Of a stretch of 21,989 nt of DNA, positions 8,937 through 17,110 are shown piece by piece; positions within the stretch are counted from its first letter, which is position 1; each line of letters opens with the position of its first letter. The stretch is from NCBI GenBank assembly GCA_945883615.1, contig CAMCYB010000031.1, positions 1 to 21,989 of the forward strand, in the 5' to 3' direction. The translations under genes were made by a program, and so were the position numbers. The notes below the pieces were generated by a model, which was given only the letters and a program-made list of their open reading frames with translations, ran no database searches and was not told where the DNA came from. Source of the stretch: Bordetella parapertussis. GTDB lineage: Bacteria; Pseudomonadota; Gammaproteobacteria; Burkholderiales; Burkholderiaceae_B.

Positions 8937-9034
8937 TATGATTCCTTTGAGGAAAGTTAAATAGTGATGAAAATATAAAAATAAGTTTAAAAACAACAAT
9001 CTACAACTGGCTACAACTAACTATCAGATACTGA

Positions 9035-9056
9035 ATTTACAACCGATAGTGTAAAT
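9035..9056. promoter_or_regulatory. Inverted repeat upstream of pal
   Basis: ATTTACA (9035-9041) and TGTAAAT (9050-9056) form a perfect 7-bp inverted repeat with an 8-nt spacer in the 152-nt gap between tolB and pal. Read for the minus strand, it lies about 100 nt before the pal start, next to a TTGATT (complement of AATCAA, 9053-9058) that could be a -35 box. It may be an operator for an internal pal promoter. No regulator can be named from sequence. Confidence 0.35.
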
Positions 9057-9088
9057 CAATAAGGGTTTACTCGTATTCATTTTAAGCA

Positions 9089-10429
9089 TTATTGACCAAA
9101 TGGTCCCCAAGTAGGTTCGCGAATTTCACCGCTTAAGGTCGAAAGAGTCTGACGCATACGGCCATCGCTTGAAACACCTGAAAGCACTTGTCGCCCGCCT
9201 TGGCGTGATGAGTAGAGCACTTGTTTGCCATTCGGGGCAAAGCTGGGTGACTGATCATCAGGCCCTTCTGTTAATAGGGCTTCAGTACCTGTGGCGAGAT
9301 CAATTGAGGCAATTTTGTAAGAACCGTCACGACGTGTGACAACTAAAAGATTTTTACCGTCTGGCGAAACCCTTGGAGTATTGTTGTAGGGGCCATTGAA
9401 ACTAATGCGACGGGCTTCACCCCCATTTACCCCAACTTGGTAAATTTGTGGGCTGCCGTTACGATCGCTGGTAAAAAATATAGATTGGCCATCGGGGCTG
9501 AACACAGGTTCAGTATCGATAATTGGCGAGTTGGTAATACGTCGTAAGTTTGATCCGTCAGTTGCGTTTAAAGTGTAAATCTGCGATAAGCCATCTCGTG
9601 TCAAGACAACGGCAAGGGTTTTGCCATCAGGTGACCACGAGGGTGCAGAATTATTTCCTTTAAAATTAGCAACGGGCACGCGCTTGCTTGTTGATAACTC
9701 ATGAACGTAAACCACAGGTTTACCTGATTCAAAACTCACATAAGCTAATTTTGACCCGTCAGGCGACCAAGCCGGTGAAATGATGGGTTCGCGTGAGCGC
9801 AACGCAACTTGTGGGTTTTGCCCGTCAGCATCAGCAATTTGTAATTCAAAGGTGTTGCCTTGTTTTAAAACATAAGCAATACGGGTTGCAAAGACGCCGC
9901 GTACACCCGTAATTTTTTCATAAATACGGTCAGCTATTTGATGCGCAATGCGGCGTAATTCACGATCGCTGCCTGTGAAGACAACGCCATCAAGCGGGGC
10001 GCGATTAATGGTGTCAGCCAAGCGGTATTTGACTTCATACCGATCACCAACAAGCGAAACGGTGCCATAGGCCAAATAGTCAGCACCGCGATTGCGCCAT
10101 TCATCGTAAGCAATGGGCGAATCAACCGTTAAGGTTGCCCCAGTTGTATTAATTAAACGAAACTGACCCGAGCGGGTTAAATCGGCTCGAATGACTTCAG
10201 CAATCATGCGGCCAGCAGGGTCGCCACTGAAGTCTGCAATGGCAGCAGGGTACTGTTGTGCCCCCGTTCCCGAAATATCAACCCGTAACTGGGCTTGTAC
10301 GGAAGTGGCCATGCAGGCCAGAACGCACAACGATAAAAAACGCTTTAACGTTATTTGGGCGCGGTCAGAAAATGCCAAGGCACGCTTTGGCAGGCTGTTG
10401 ATAAACAAATTTAAACCAAATGATGGCAT
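9089..10429 (-). CDS. tolB: Tol-Pal system periplasmic protein TolB
   Basis: TolB is the periplasmic partner that binds Pal and is released by TolA. After the signal region the mature start is QLRVDISGTGAQQYPAAIADF. The N-terminal alpha/beta domain runs to about 180, and a six-bladed beta-propeller follows with repeated WSPDG-like motifs (PAWSPDGSKLAY, PSWSPDGKTLAV, PVFSPDGQSIFF, PRVSPDGKNLLV, PSFAPNGKQVLY). The signal peptide is unusual: the only available ATG gives an n-region of about 28 residues before the hydrophobic FLSLCVLACMA core and the VQA-Q cleavage site. AGGAGC 9 nt upstream supports this ATG. It follows tolA by 16 nt. Confidence 0.96.
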   Translation of the reverse strand: MPSFGLNLFINSLPKRALAFSDRAQITLKRFLSLCVLACMATSVQAQLRVDISGTGAQQYPAAIADFSGDPAGRMIAEVIRADLTRSGQFRLINTTGATLTVDSPIAYDEWRNRGADYLAYGTVSLVGDRYEVKYRLADTINRAPLDGVVFTGSDRELRRIAHQIADRIYEKITGVRGVFATRIAYVLKQGNTFELQIADADGQNPQVALRSREPIISPAWSPDGSKLAYVSFESGKPVVYVHELSTSKRVPVANFKGNNSAPSWSPDGKTLAVVLTRDGLSQIYTLNATDGSNLRRITNSPIIDTEPVFSPDGQSIFFTSDRNGSPQIYQVGVNGGEARRISFNGPYNNTPRVSPDGKNLLVVTRRDGSYKIASIDLATGTEALLTEGPDDQSPSFAPNGKQVLYSSRQGGRQVLSGVSSDGRMRQTLSTLSGEIREPTWGPFGQ

Positions 10430-10445
10430 GGTGTTAAAGCTCCTG

Positions 10446-11567
10446 TCAGTCGTACATAAAGTAATTTACATCAATGTACGATGGGTATCGTCCAGAGGGT
10501 GGGGCTGGGAACGGTGTGCAACGCTTTATGCCTGCTTCCACCGCCCGATCAAAATTGGTATTGCCTGAGGGTTTTCTTAAAGTCGTTGACGACACGACAC
10601 CATCAGATTTTAACTGCACGCGAAACTCTGCGAAAGGGTTTGTGTTGCCAGAACGAATCGGTGTGGGAAATGATACACCTGGCTTGATGCAGGAGCGAAT
10701 TTTTCCAGCGTAACCCGAATCTGAACCGCCACCAGCTTGGTTTGAGCTGGCTGTGCCCCCCGGAATGCCGGTTGCACCCATCACATCACTTCTAAAGGCA
10801 TCTTTCAAGGCTTTATCAGCAGCGGCTTTTTTGGCGGCCTCAGCGGCTTTGGCTGCTGCCAGTTTTTTAGCTGCTTCAGCAGCCTCAGCGGCCTGAGCTT
10901 TCGCTTCAGCTTCTTTTTTAGCTGTTTCGGCGGCTTGGGCTTCTTCTGCTTTTTTCGCGACTTCATCAGCCTTTGCTTTAGCTAGGGCAACCTCTTTTTT
11001 TTGCTGTGCAACTTTTAGCTCTTCTTGTTTTATTTTTTCTTGCTTCGCTTGCTCTTCGCGTTGCTGTTCTAATTCAGCCAATAATCTTTCTTGCTTAATT
11101 TTTTCTAAACGTATTTTTTCAACTTTTTCTTTTTCGATCTTTTCTTTTTCAAGGCGTGCGGTTTCAAGCGCAACCTGTTGACGCTTTTCTTCCTCTTTTC
11201 TCTTGCGGTCTTCTTCGAGCGCAATGTCAGGATCAACAACCGGTTCGGGCGCTTTAGTCACAGCCGGTGGTTCGGGCGGTGGAGGCGGTGGTGGGGGCGG
11301 CGGCGGTGGCGGAGGTTCAATCGGCTTTGGTGTTTCGGGTGGCGCTGGGGCAGGGTCAGTCTCAACCGGTGGCGCCGCATTGGGTGTGCCGTCAGCCCAT
11401 AACTCAACCTGCATGGGCCCTGCACTTTCAATTTTAAGGTTCCAGTTGGCAAACAGCAAAACAGCCAGCAAAACGTGAATAGCTAGGGCAATGCTGAAAG
11501 CCTGCCAATTGAAATCATTTTGACCAGCGGTCAAGTTTTTAGCGCGTGAGGTATTACCCTTAAGCAT
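10446..11567 (-). CDS. tolA: Cell envelope integrity protein TolA
   Basis: TolA spans the periplasm and transmits proton-motive force from TolQR to TolB-Pal. Domain I is one membrane helix (about 23-42) with the conserved small/His face (ALAIHVLL). Next is a proline-rich stretch with 14 consecutive Pro (85-98). Domain II is a long charged, Ala/Lys/Glu-rich helix (about 105-265). Domain III (about 280-373) has SGYAGKIRSCIKPG and IKRCTPFPAPPSGRYP, whose two cysteines probably form the family disulfide. Its ATG overlaps the tolR stop by one base (TAATG), so translation is coupled. The poly-Pro segment is encoded by a G-rich plus-strand run at 11276-11315. Confidence 0.95.
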   Translation of the reverse strand: MLKGNTSRAKNLTAGQNDFNWQAFSIALAIHVLLAVLLFANWNLKIESAGPMQVELWADGTPNAAPPVETDPAPAPPETPKPIEPPPPPPPPPPPPPPEPPAVTKAPEPVVDPDIALEEDRKRKEEEKRQQVALETARLEKEKIEKEKVEKIRLEKIKQERLLAELEQQREEQAKQEKIKQEELKVAQQKKEVALAKAKADEVAKKAEEAQAAETAKKEAEAKAQAAEAAEAAKKLAAAKAAEAAKKAAADKALKDAFRSDVMGATGIPGGTASSNQAGGGSDSGYAGKIRSCIKPGVSFPTPIRSGNTNPFAEFRVQLKSDGVVSSTTLRKPSGNTNFDRAVEAGIKRCTPFPAPPSGRYPSYIDVNYFMYD

Positions 11568-12031
11568 TAACGACCTGCAGGTTGACGATTGGGTGTGGCC
11601 TCAGATGACTTTTGGTCGACCAGTAAACCAAGCCGCGAGACCCCGTTGGCGCGTAAGTCGTCCATTACTTTAACCACTGACTCGTAGGGCACGCGCCCAT
11701 CGGCAGCAATTAAGACCGGTTGATTGGGTTGCAACACAGATAATATCGTTTGCGCCAACGCATTTCGGGGCACTTCAACAAATTGGGCCCCAGACTCACG
11801 CTTTCGCCACTGAACACTGCCATCTTGCTTGATTTGAATTTCAAGCGGTGTGACGGGTACCGCCGCCGCTTGACCGACTGAGGGCAGTTCGACAACGCCA
11901 GGCGTGATGAGGGGTGCTGTCACCATAAAAATAACCAGTAACACCAACATCACGTCGATATACGGGACGACATTGATTTCGTTTTTGAGTCGACGACCAG
12001 GCCGACCGTAGTCTGAGCGCATAGATGACAT
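11567..12031 (-). CDS. tolR: TolR, proton channel subunit of the Tol system
   Basis: TolR pairs with TolQ to form the proton-driven motor acting on TolA. Family features are the N-terminal KNEINVVPYIDVMLVLLVIF: the membrane helix (about 23-42) carries Asp26, equivalent to the essential Asp of ExbD/TolR. The periplasmic domain continues with QIKQDGSVQWR, PNQPVLIAADGRVPYESVVKVMDDLRANGVSRLGLLV. Length (154 aa) is normal. It overlaps tolQ and tolA by one base on each side (TAATG). Confidence 0.96.
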   Translation of the reverse strand: MSSMRSDYGRPGRRLKNEINVVPYIDVMLVLLVIFMVTAPLITPGVVELPSVGQAAAVPVTPLEIQIKQDGSVQWRKRESGAQFVEVPRNALAQTILSVLQPNQPVLIAADGRVPYESVVKVMDDLRANGVSRLGLLVDQKSSEATPNRQPAGR

Positions 12032-12717
12032 TAACGGGCCTGACGTTGAAGAATGTTGAGAAATTCATCGACAAATGATTCAAAGCGTATCGATAAGCGG
12101 TCAATATCATGGGTGTAGCGGTTGTAGGCCACAACAGCTGGTATGGCTGCAAACAAACCAATTGCTGTAGCGATTAACGCTTCAGCGATACCGGGTGCAA
12201 CAGCAGATAATGTTGCTTGTTGAACATTGGCTAAACCTAAAAAGGCTTGCATAATGCCCCAGACCGTTCCCAGCAAACCGACGTAAGGGCTGACTGAGCC
12301 GGTCGAGGCTAAGAAGTTAAGGTTTGATTCGAGGCCATCCATTTCGCGTTGAAACGATGCACGCATGGCGCGACGGGCGCTATCGAGTTGGTGTGAGGTG
12401 TCGCCAGCAACTTGGGTGCGACGCGCTTTTAAAAACTCAGTCATGCCCGAGTCAAAAATACGTGCCAAAGCCCCATGTTCGGCTCGACGCGTTGAAACAG
12501 ATTGGTGCAAAGTGGCTAAGTCTCCGCCAGACCAAAAGTCATTTTCAAACTGTGTGGTGCGACGTAACGCTTGTTTAATCGCTGAGTATTTTGAAAAAAT
12601 AATTGTCCACGATGCGATCGAAGCAACAACCAATAACAACATGATCAGCTGAACGGGCAAACTGGCATGAAGGATCAGCGAAACAATAGACATGTCTGTC
12701 GTAGCGGCGGAGGGCAT
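12031..12717 (-). CDS. tolQ: TolQ, proton channel subunit of the Tol system
   Basis: TolQ is the three-helix inner-membrane subunit (MotA/TolQ/ExbB family) of the Tol motor. Membrane segments are at about 18-38 (VQLIMLLLVVASIASWTIIF), about 130-155 (STGSVSPYVGLLGTVWGIMQAF) and about 170-192 (GIAEALIATAIGLFAAIPAVVAYN), with the conserved small residues and Thr lining the channel. I use the ATG at 12717 (228 aa) because it has an AGGA ribosome site and the normal N-terminus. An upstream in-frame start at 12801 only adds residues read from the overlapping ybgC. Confidence 0.95.
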   Translation of the reverse strand: MPSAATTDMSIVSLILHASLPVQLIMLLLVVASIASWTIIFSKYSAIKQALRRTTQFENDFWSGGDLATLHQSVSTRRAEHGALARIFDSGMTEFLKARRTQVAGDTSHQLDSARRAMRASFQREMDGLESNLNFLASTGSVSPYVGLLGTVWGIMQAFLGLANVQQATLSAVAPGIAEALIATAIGLFAAIPAVVAYNRYTHDIDRLSIRFESFVDEFLNILQRQAR

Positions 12718-12719
12718 TT

Positions 12720-13148
12720 TTATTCCTGATAGGTCGATTTGATACGTTCGACAAGAGATTGAGGTAGAGGTTTTACACGAAGCGAATCGGCATGAACACA
12801 ACCGACTTTGATTGTGCCTTGGGCGAGTAGTTCCTGATCACGTAAAACACGCTGGGCAAAGTGTAACGAAGCGCGCCCGAAATAGGTGATGTCTGTATGA
12901 ATATGAAGGAGCTGATCAAGTCTAGCAGGTGCTTTATATTGAATACTAAGCTCTGCCACAATAAACATGAGCCGTGTCGAGGCAACTAATTCGGCCTGTG
13001 CTACGCCTTTGCCACGCAGCCATTCTGTTCGAGCGCGTTCCATAAACTTTAAATAATTAGCATAAAAAACCACACCACCTGCATCAGTGTCTTCATAGTA
13101 GACACGAATAGGAAAAATATGCGAATGGGTGCTGTGTTGAGTTTGCAA
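12720..13148 (-). CDS. ybgC: Tol-Pal associated acyl-CoA thioesterase YbgC
   Basis: YbgC is a hotdog-fold thioesterase conserved as the first gene of tol-pal clusters, with activity on short acyl-CoA or acyl-ACP and a proposed link to phospholipid metabolism. The signature YYEDTDAGGVVFYANYLKFMERARTEWL (about 17-44) contains the catalytic Asp22, followed by YKAPARLDQLLHI and GRASLHFAQRVLR. The only start compatible with this domain is TTG at 13148; there is no ATG or GTG before the catalytic region, and no recognisable Shine-Dalgarno upstream. Two bases separate its stop from the tolQ start. It lies about 100 nt behind proS on the same strand, so it may be read from the proS transcript or from its own promoter. 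Confidence 0.92.
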   Translation of the reverse strand: MQTQHSTHSHIFPIRVYYEDTDAGGVVFYANYLKFMERARTEWLRGKGVAQAELVASTRLMFIVAELSIQYKAPARLDQLLHIHTDITYFGRASLHFAQRVLRDQELLAQGTIKVGCVHADSLRVKPLPQSLVERIKSTYQE

Positions 13149-13165
13149 GTAATAAGGTAAAGATA

Positions 13166-13187
13166 AAAAGACTAAGAAAAGACTAAG
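13166..13187. repeat. 11-bp tandem repeat upstream of ybgC
   Basis: AAAAGACTAAG occurs twice head to tail (13166-13176, 13177-13187), then AAA. It occupies the spacer between proS and ybgC, immediately upstream of the TTG start, where the ybgC ribosome site would be expected. Confidence 0.85.
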
Positions 13188-13245
13188 AAATTTAGTTCGG
13201 GGTTTGGTCAGACTTTAATTTGACTTGAGCTCGGCTTCAGTTTGG

Positions 13246-15003
13246 TTAACTCATTTGGGCCAATTGATCTAAAACTTGTTTTGATGTTTCGTCAATATTA
13301 ACAAGTTGCATATCGCCTTTGGCGCGTTGCATAATTTCAATTTGGCCTTGAGCGATACCGCGATCGCCGATGGTGATGCGCATTGGCACGCCAATGAGCT
13401 CCCACTCAGCAAACATAACGCCTGGGCGTTGGTCGCGATCATCAAGAATGACGTCTACACCTTGACTCAACAATTGATTGTAAAGCTTTAAGCTTTGTTC
13501 ACGAACGGCCTCGCTTTTGCCCCAACCCAGTGCACAAATAACGACTTCAAACGGAGCAATAGCGCGTGGCCAAATGATGCCGCGATCGTCATGACTTTGT
13601 TCAATGGCGGCGCCCACAATGCGCGTAACACCTATGCCGTAACACCCCATTTCTAATAAAGCAGGTTTACCTGTCTCATCTAAAAAAGTCGCATTTAAAG
13701 CTTTTGAGTATTTTGTACCTAAATAAAAAACATGGCCGACTTCAATGCCACGTTGAAGGCTGAGTGTGCCCTGACCGGAGGGGGTTTGATCACCTTCAAC
13801 CACATTTCGAATGTCAGCCACGATGCTGGGTTCGGGTAAGTCGCGTGCCCAATTTACACCCTGAAGATGAAAGTCAGATTCATTGGCACCCACCACAAAA
13901 TCGTGCATGTTAGCGACTGTAAGGTCAGCGATCACACGTGCCGGCTGCTTTGAGTTTAAGTTTGCATCGTTCAGGCCAACGGGCCCAAGTGAACCAGGCG
14001 AGGCACCAAAATGGCTCACAATTTCAGCTTCACTTGCCAATCTAAAACCCGCTTCAAACCCAGGTAGTTTGCCGAGTTTGATTTCATTCAGTTCGTGATC
14101 ACCGCGCACCAACAGCAAGTGAATTTGAACGGGTTGGTCAGGTGTTTCGGTCACCACGACAATTGATTTAACGGTCTGGTTCAAAGGCACTGACAAAAAC
14201 GTAGCCAGCGCTTCACAGGTTTTAACATCTGGTGTGTGCACTTTATTTAAAGTTTGCGTGGGTGTGGCACGTTGCGCAATTAAGCCGGGTGCAGCGGCCA
14301 ATTCAATATTGGCGGCATAATCACCGTTGGGGTCGTAAGCGATGAGGTCTTCGCCAATATCAGCAATGACTTGAAACTCATGACTTTGAGACCCGCCAAT
14401 AGAGCCGGTGTCGGCCGATACAGCTCTAAACATTAAACCTATTTTGGAAAAAATACGTTGATACGCGTCAAACATGATGCGGTAACTTTCTTGGGCGCCT
14501 TCGATGTTGCGGTCAAACGAGTAAGCGTCTTTCATGGTGAATTCGCGACCGCGCATGATGCCAAAGCGGGGGCGACGCTCATCTCTAAATTTAGTTTGAA
14601 TATGATAAAAATTAACGGGCAATTGACGCCAGCTTTGTATTTCATGCCTCGCAATGTCGGTGATAACCTCTTCAGAGGTGGGTTGCAACACAAAGTCGCG
14701 ACCATTGCGGTCTTTAACACGCAAGAGTTCGGGGCCATACTGTTCCCAGCGGCCCGATTCAACCCAGAGCTCGGCGGGTTGAACAACGGGCATTAAAAGT
14801 TCAAGCGCCCCGGCCGCATTCATTTCTTGTCGCACAATCGCTTCGACTTTGCGAATCACGCGTAAACCGAGCGGCATATAGCTATAAATGCCACCCGCAA
14901 GCTTACGAATCATGCCTGATCGCATCATGTACTGATGGCTGATAATCTCAGCGTCGTTGGGGGCTTCTTTAGTGGTGCTGAGGTGAAAGGCGCTGGCTCG
15001 CAT
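13246..15003 (-). CDS. proS: Prolyl-tRNA synthetase
   Basis: ProS charges tRNA-Pro. It is the bacterial class II type with the inserted editing domain, 585 aa. Motif 2 reads [21 protein letters not shown] (about 138-158). The INS editing domain (about 225-405) includes the KSIVVVT and VGPVGLN-like segments ([12 protein letters not shown]). Motif 3 is [19 protein letters not shown] (about 455-473), followed by GIIWP and the anticodon-binding domain with [20 protein letters not shown]. The start ATG at 15003 gives [20 protein letters not shown], the usual N-terminus. It is divergent from rppH across an 82-nt spacer. Confidence 0.97.
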   Translation of the reverse strand: MRASAFHLSTTKEAPNDAEIISHQYMMRSGMIRKLAGGIYSYMPLGLRVIRKVEAIVRQEMNAAGALELLMPVVQPAELWVESGRWEQYGPELLRVKDRNGRDFVLQPTSEEVITDIARHEIQSWRQLPVNFYHIQTKFRDERRPRFGIMRGREFTMKDAYSFDRNIEGAQESYRIMFDAYQRIFSKIGLMFRAVSADTGSIGGSQSHEFQVIADIGEDLIAYDPNGDYAANIELAAAPGLIAQRATPTQTLNKVHTPDVKTCEALATFLSVPLNQTVKSIVVVTETPDQPVQIHLLLVRGDHELNEIKLGKLPGFEAGFRLASEAEIVSHFGASPGSLGPVGLNDANLNSKQPARVIADLTVANMHDFVVGANESDFHLQGVNWARDLPEPSIVADIRNVVEGDQTPSGQGTLSLQRGIEVGHVFYLGTKYSKALNATFLDETGKPALLEMGCYGIGVTRIVGAAIEQSHDDRGIIWPRAIAPFEVVICALGWGKSEAVREQSLKLYNQLLSQGVDVILDDRDQRPGVMFAEWELIGVPMRITIGDRGIAQGQIEIMQRAKGDMQLVNIDETSKQVLDQLAQMS

Positions 15004-15024
15004 GTGTTGGGGTAATCAATAAGG

Positions 15025-15051
15025 TTGAAGTGACGGTTAAGTACGTATAAT
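15025..15051 (+). promoter_or_regulatory. Putative rppH promoter
   Basis: Perfect TATAAT at 15046-15051, preceded after a short 15-bp spacer by TTGAAG (15025-15030). Transcription would begin near 15058, inside the 23-bp palindrome described next. The sub-optimal spacer suggests weak or activator-dependent use. Confidence 0.5.
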
Positions 15052-15073
15052 AAATTCAATTGTATTGAATTTA
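15051..15073. promoter_or_regulatory. 23-bp palindrome at the proS/rppH divergent spacer
   Basis: TAAATTCAAT (15051-15060) and ATTGAATTTA (15064-15073) are exact reverse complements around a TGT spacer: ten paired positions without mismatch. It starts on the last base of the -10 box and ends 12 nt before the rppH ATG. The position fits a repressor operator or a hairpin at the mRNA start. Confidence 0.6.
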
Positions 15074-15085
15074 GTTGAGATCATT

Positions 15086-15628
15086 ATGCTAGACCGGGAA
15101 GGTTACCGTCCCAATGTCGGCATTATCCTTGTAAACCAAAAGAATGAAGTCTTTTGGGGTAAGCGAGTTCGTGAGCATGCTTGGCAGTTTCCGCAGGGCG
15201 GTATTAAGTTAGGTGAAAGCCCAACGCAAGCTATGTTACGCGAACTACACGAGGAAGTCGGGCTTAAGCCTGAACATGTGCAGATTTTGGGCCGAACACG
15301 TGATTGGCTTCGGTACGACGTACCCAGTCATTTTATTAGGCGCGATTCGCGTGGGCATTATCGTGGGCAAAAGCAAATTTGGTTTTTGCTGCGTCTAACG
15401 GGTCGTGATACCGATGTGCAGCTTCGAGCAACTGAACACCCCGAGTTTGACGCTTGGCGCTGGAGCGAGTATTGGTTAGCCCTTGACGCAGTCATTGAGT
15501 TCAAACGAGATGTTTATAGCCGCGCTTTAAATGAATTGTCACCTTTTCTTGATCGTCAAGCGCGCATGCGGTCTCAGGTGCGGTCACACATGAGGAACCC
15601 TTATATGTCAACTCAGACGCTTGATTAG
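15086..15628 (+). CDS. rppH: RNA pyrophosphohydrolase RppH (NudH)
   Basis: RppH removes pyrophosphate from the 5' end of mRNAs and so triggers RNase E decay. The Nudix box is complete: [23 protein letters not shown], with the REXXEE metal-binding glutamates. The typical N-terminus [15 protein letters not shown] and the WLRYDVP and KQIWFLLRL segments match RppH. I chose the ATG at 15086 (180 aa); the earlier in-frame codon at 15065 is TTG, which lies in the palindrome. The C-terminal 30 residues after [13 protein letters not shown] are variable in the family. The last 21 nt overlap the end of the oppositely oriented dehydrogenase gene. Confidence 0.95.
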   Translation: MLDREGYRPNVGIILVNQKNEVFWGKRVREHAWQFPQGGIKLGESPTQAMLRELHEEVGLKPEHVQILGRTRDWLRYDVPSHFIRRDSRGHYRGQKQIWFLLRLTGRDTDVQLRATEHPEFDAWRWSEYWLALDAVIEFKRDVYSRALNELSPFLDRQARMRSQVRSHMRNPYMSTQTLD

Positions 15629-16519
15629 GCTTGAGGTGTCCCACCGGGCACCACCCATTTTTTGTACATCAGCATAAAACTGATCAACCAAAGCGGTAAC
15701 GGGAACACGGGCGCCATTGCGACGCGACTCATCAAGCACCAAGCTCAAGTCTTTACGCATCCAGTCAACGGCAAAACCAAAGTCAAATTTTCCTTGAACC
15801 ATGGTTGCACCGCGGTTTTCCATTTGCCAGCTTTGTGCAGCCCCTTTACTGATGACATCAAGAACAACATTCATATCAATTTTGGCTGCTTGACCAAATG
15901 CAATGCCTTCAGACAAACCTTGAATCAGGCCAGCAATACAAATTTGATTCACCATTTTGGCTAACTGCCCTGAACCAATTTCGCCTATTAGCGTGACAGC
16001 TCGGGCATAAGACAGGGCAATCGGTTTAATTTTGTCAAATATTGCTTCATCACCACCACACATAATCGTTAAGGCACCATTGACTGCGCCAGCTTGACCG
16101 CCAGAAACAGGGGCGTCAACAAATGCTACCTGCTGCTGTGCTGCGATAGCATGAAGCTCACGCGCCACTGAAGCTGAGGCGGTGGTGTGATCAACAAAAA
16201 AAGCACCTGGCTTCATGCCGGCTAAGGCGCCTTGCTCGCCCAAAACCACGCTTCGTAAGTCATCATCGTTGCCAACACAACAAAATACAATTTCAGCCTC
16301 AAGGCAAGCTTCTTTAGGCGTGGCGCCATGTTTGCTCCCAAATTCCTTTACCCAAGCTTGAGCCTTGCTGGCACTTCGATTAAAAACAGTGACATGATGG
16401 CCTGCGCGCGCCAAATGGCCCGCCATAGGGAAACCCATTACGCCCAAACCCAGAAATGTGACTTTAAGGGGGGCTGTGGTGACGTATGGGCGCGTCTGAA
16501 TGCTAGTTTGATTTGTCAT
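15608..16519 (-). CDS. NAD(P)-dependent beta-hydroxyacid dehydrogenase (3-hydroxyisobutyrate dehydrogenase / GlxR-like)
   Basis: A member of the 6-phosphogluconate/3-hydroxyisobutyrate dehydrogenase family. The Rossmann motif [18 protein letters not shown] (about 24-41) is followed by VFNRS. The Arg after beta-2 usually favours NADP(H), as in glyoxylate/succinate-semialdehyde reductases. The substrate loop [22 protein letters not shown] (about 134-155) and the catalytic lysine in [10 protein letters not shown] (about 183-192) are intact. Possible substrates include 3-hydroxyisobutyrate, tartronate semialdehyde, glyoxylate or succinate semialdehyde, and sequence alone does not decide. The ATG at 16519 has GAGA upstream; about 17 residues precede the Rossmann fold. 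It stands alone, with its 3' end overlapping rppH antisense. Confidence 0.9.
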   Translation of the reverse strand: MTNQTSIQTRPYVTTAPLKVTFLGLGVMGFPMAGHLARAGHHVTVFNRSASKAQAWVKEFGSKHGATPKEACLEAEIVFCCVGNDDDLRSVVLGEQGALAGMKPGAFFVDHTTASASVARELHAIAAQQQVAFVDAPVSGGQAGAVNGALTIMCGGDEAIFDKIKPIALSYARAVTLIGEIGSGQLAKMVNQICIAGLIQGLSEGIAFGQAAKIDMNVVLDVISKGAAQSWQMENRGATMVQGKFDFGFAVDWMRKDLSLVLDESRRNGARVPVTALVDQFYADVQKMGGARWDTSSLIKRLS

Positions 16520-16569
16520 GATGATCTCTACAAAAATGGGGGAGCTAAAAAAGATCTATAAAATATGTG

Positions 16570-16620
16570 TTTGCAACGCATTTGCAACGCGTTTGCAAAG
16601 TGTTTGCACAGTGTTTGTAT
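16570..16620. repeat. Five-unit 11-bp direct repeat (iteron-like)
   Basis: TTTGCAACGCA (16570), TTTGCAACGCG (16581), TTTGCAAAGTG (16592), TTTGCACAGTG (16603) and a degenerate TTTGTATTTT (16614) start exactly 11 bp apart. It lies in the 177-nt divergent spacer between the dehydrogenase and the zap operon. The conserved core is TTTGCA. Spacing of about one helical turn puts every copy on the same face of the DNA. It contains no ORF worth calling. The remaining spacer has no convincing promoter; a TAAAAT at 16648-16653 could be a -10 box. Confidence 0.9.
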
Positions 16621-16696
16621 TTTAAAGGGTCTTTTTTAAGTATTGTTTAAAATGCGTGTTCACACTAACTTCAATTTTTGATTTACGATTGCAAAT

Positions 16697-17110
16697 ATGT
16701 TTGATGATCTCGACCACCTCGCGCAACGCATACTTCAATTGGCATCACGTATGCAAGCTCAACACCATACGATTGATCAGTTGAATCAGTCGATTGTCGC
16801 ATTACGTACTGAGCGCGACTCACTAACCGCACAATTACAAACGCGAACAGAAAAATTGACCCACGCCGAAACCTCGCTTAGCGCAACCTTAACTCAGGTA
16901 GGCGACTTAGCAGCCAAGGCTCAGGCTGATCAGGTGCACTTTCAAGGCACGCTCGATTTATTCAAAGAAGAGCACGCCGCGTTACAGACGCAGGCGAAAA
17001 CGTACAATACTCAATTAAGTCGGCTTCGAGAAGTGAATCAATCGGCTCAGCAGCGTATCAACCGCGTGCTTGAGCAGTTGCCTGGCGCCACCCCGTCGGA
17101 GACCGCGTAA
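16697..17110 (+). CDS. Coiled-coil protein encoded upstream of zapA (putative division-associated)
   Basis: A 137-aa, almost wholly helical coiled coil rich in Gln, Leu, Ala and Thr, with heptad-like spacing from LAQRILQLASRMQAQ (8-22) to LRTERDSLTAQLQTRTEKL (36-54) and on to about 125. It has no signal peptide or membrane segment. Small coiled-coil proteins are commonly encoded just before zapA in Beta- and Gammaproteobacteria, and ZapB of E. coli has the same general character, but I see no motif that proves ZapB identity. Its TAA overlaps the zapA ATG by one base (TAATG), so the two are translated together. No clear ribosome site precedes its ATG. Confidence 0.8.
   Translation: MFDDLDHLAQRILQLASRMQAQHHTIDQLNQSIVALRTERDSLTAQLQTRTEKLTHAETSLSATLTQVGDLAAKAQADQVHFQGTLDLFKEEHAALQTQAKTYNTQLSRLREVNQSAQQRINRVLEQLPGATPSETA

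Noticed and set aside
11178..11478. Plus-strand open frames rich in Gly or Arg/Trp opposite tolA
   Set aside because: They are the complement of the TolA proline-rich segment and low-complexity helix, not independent genes.
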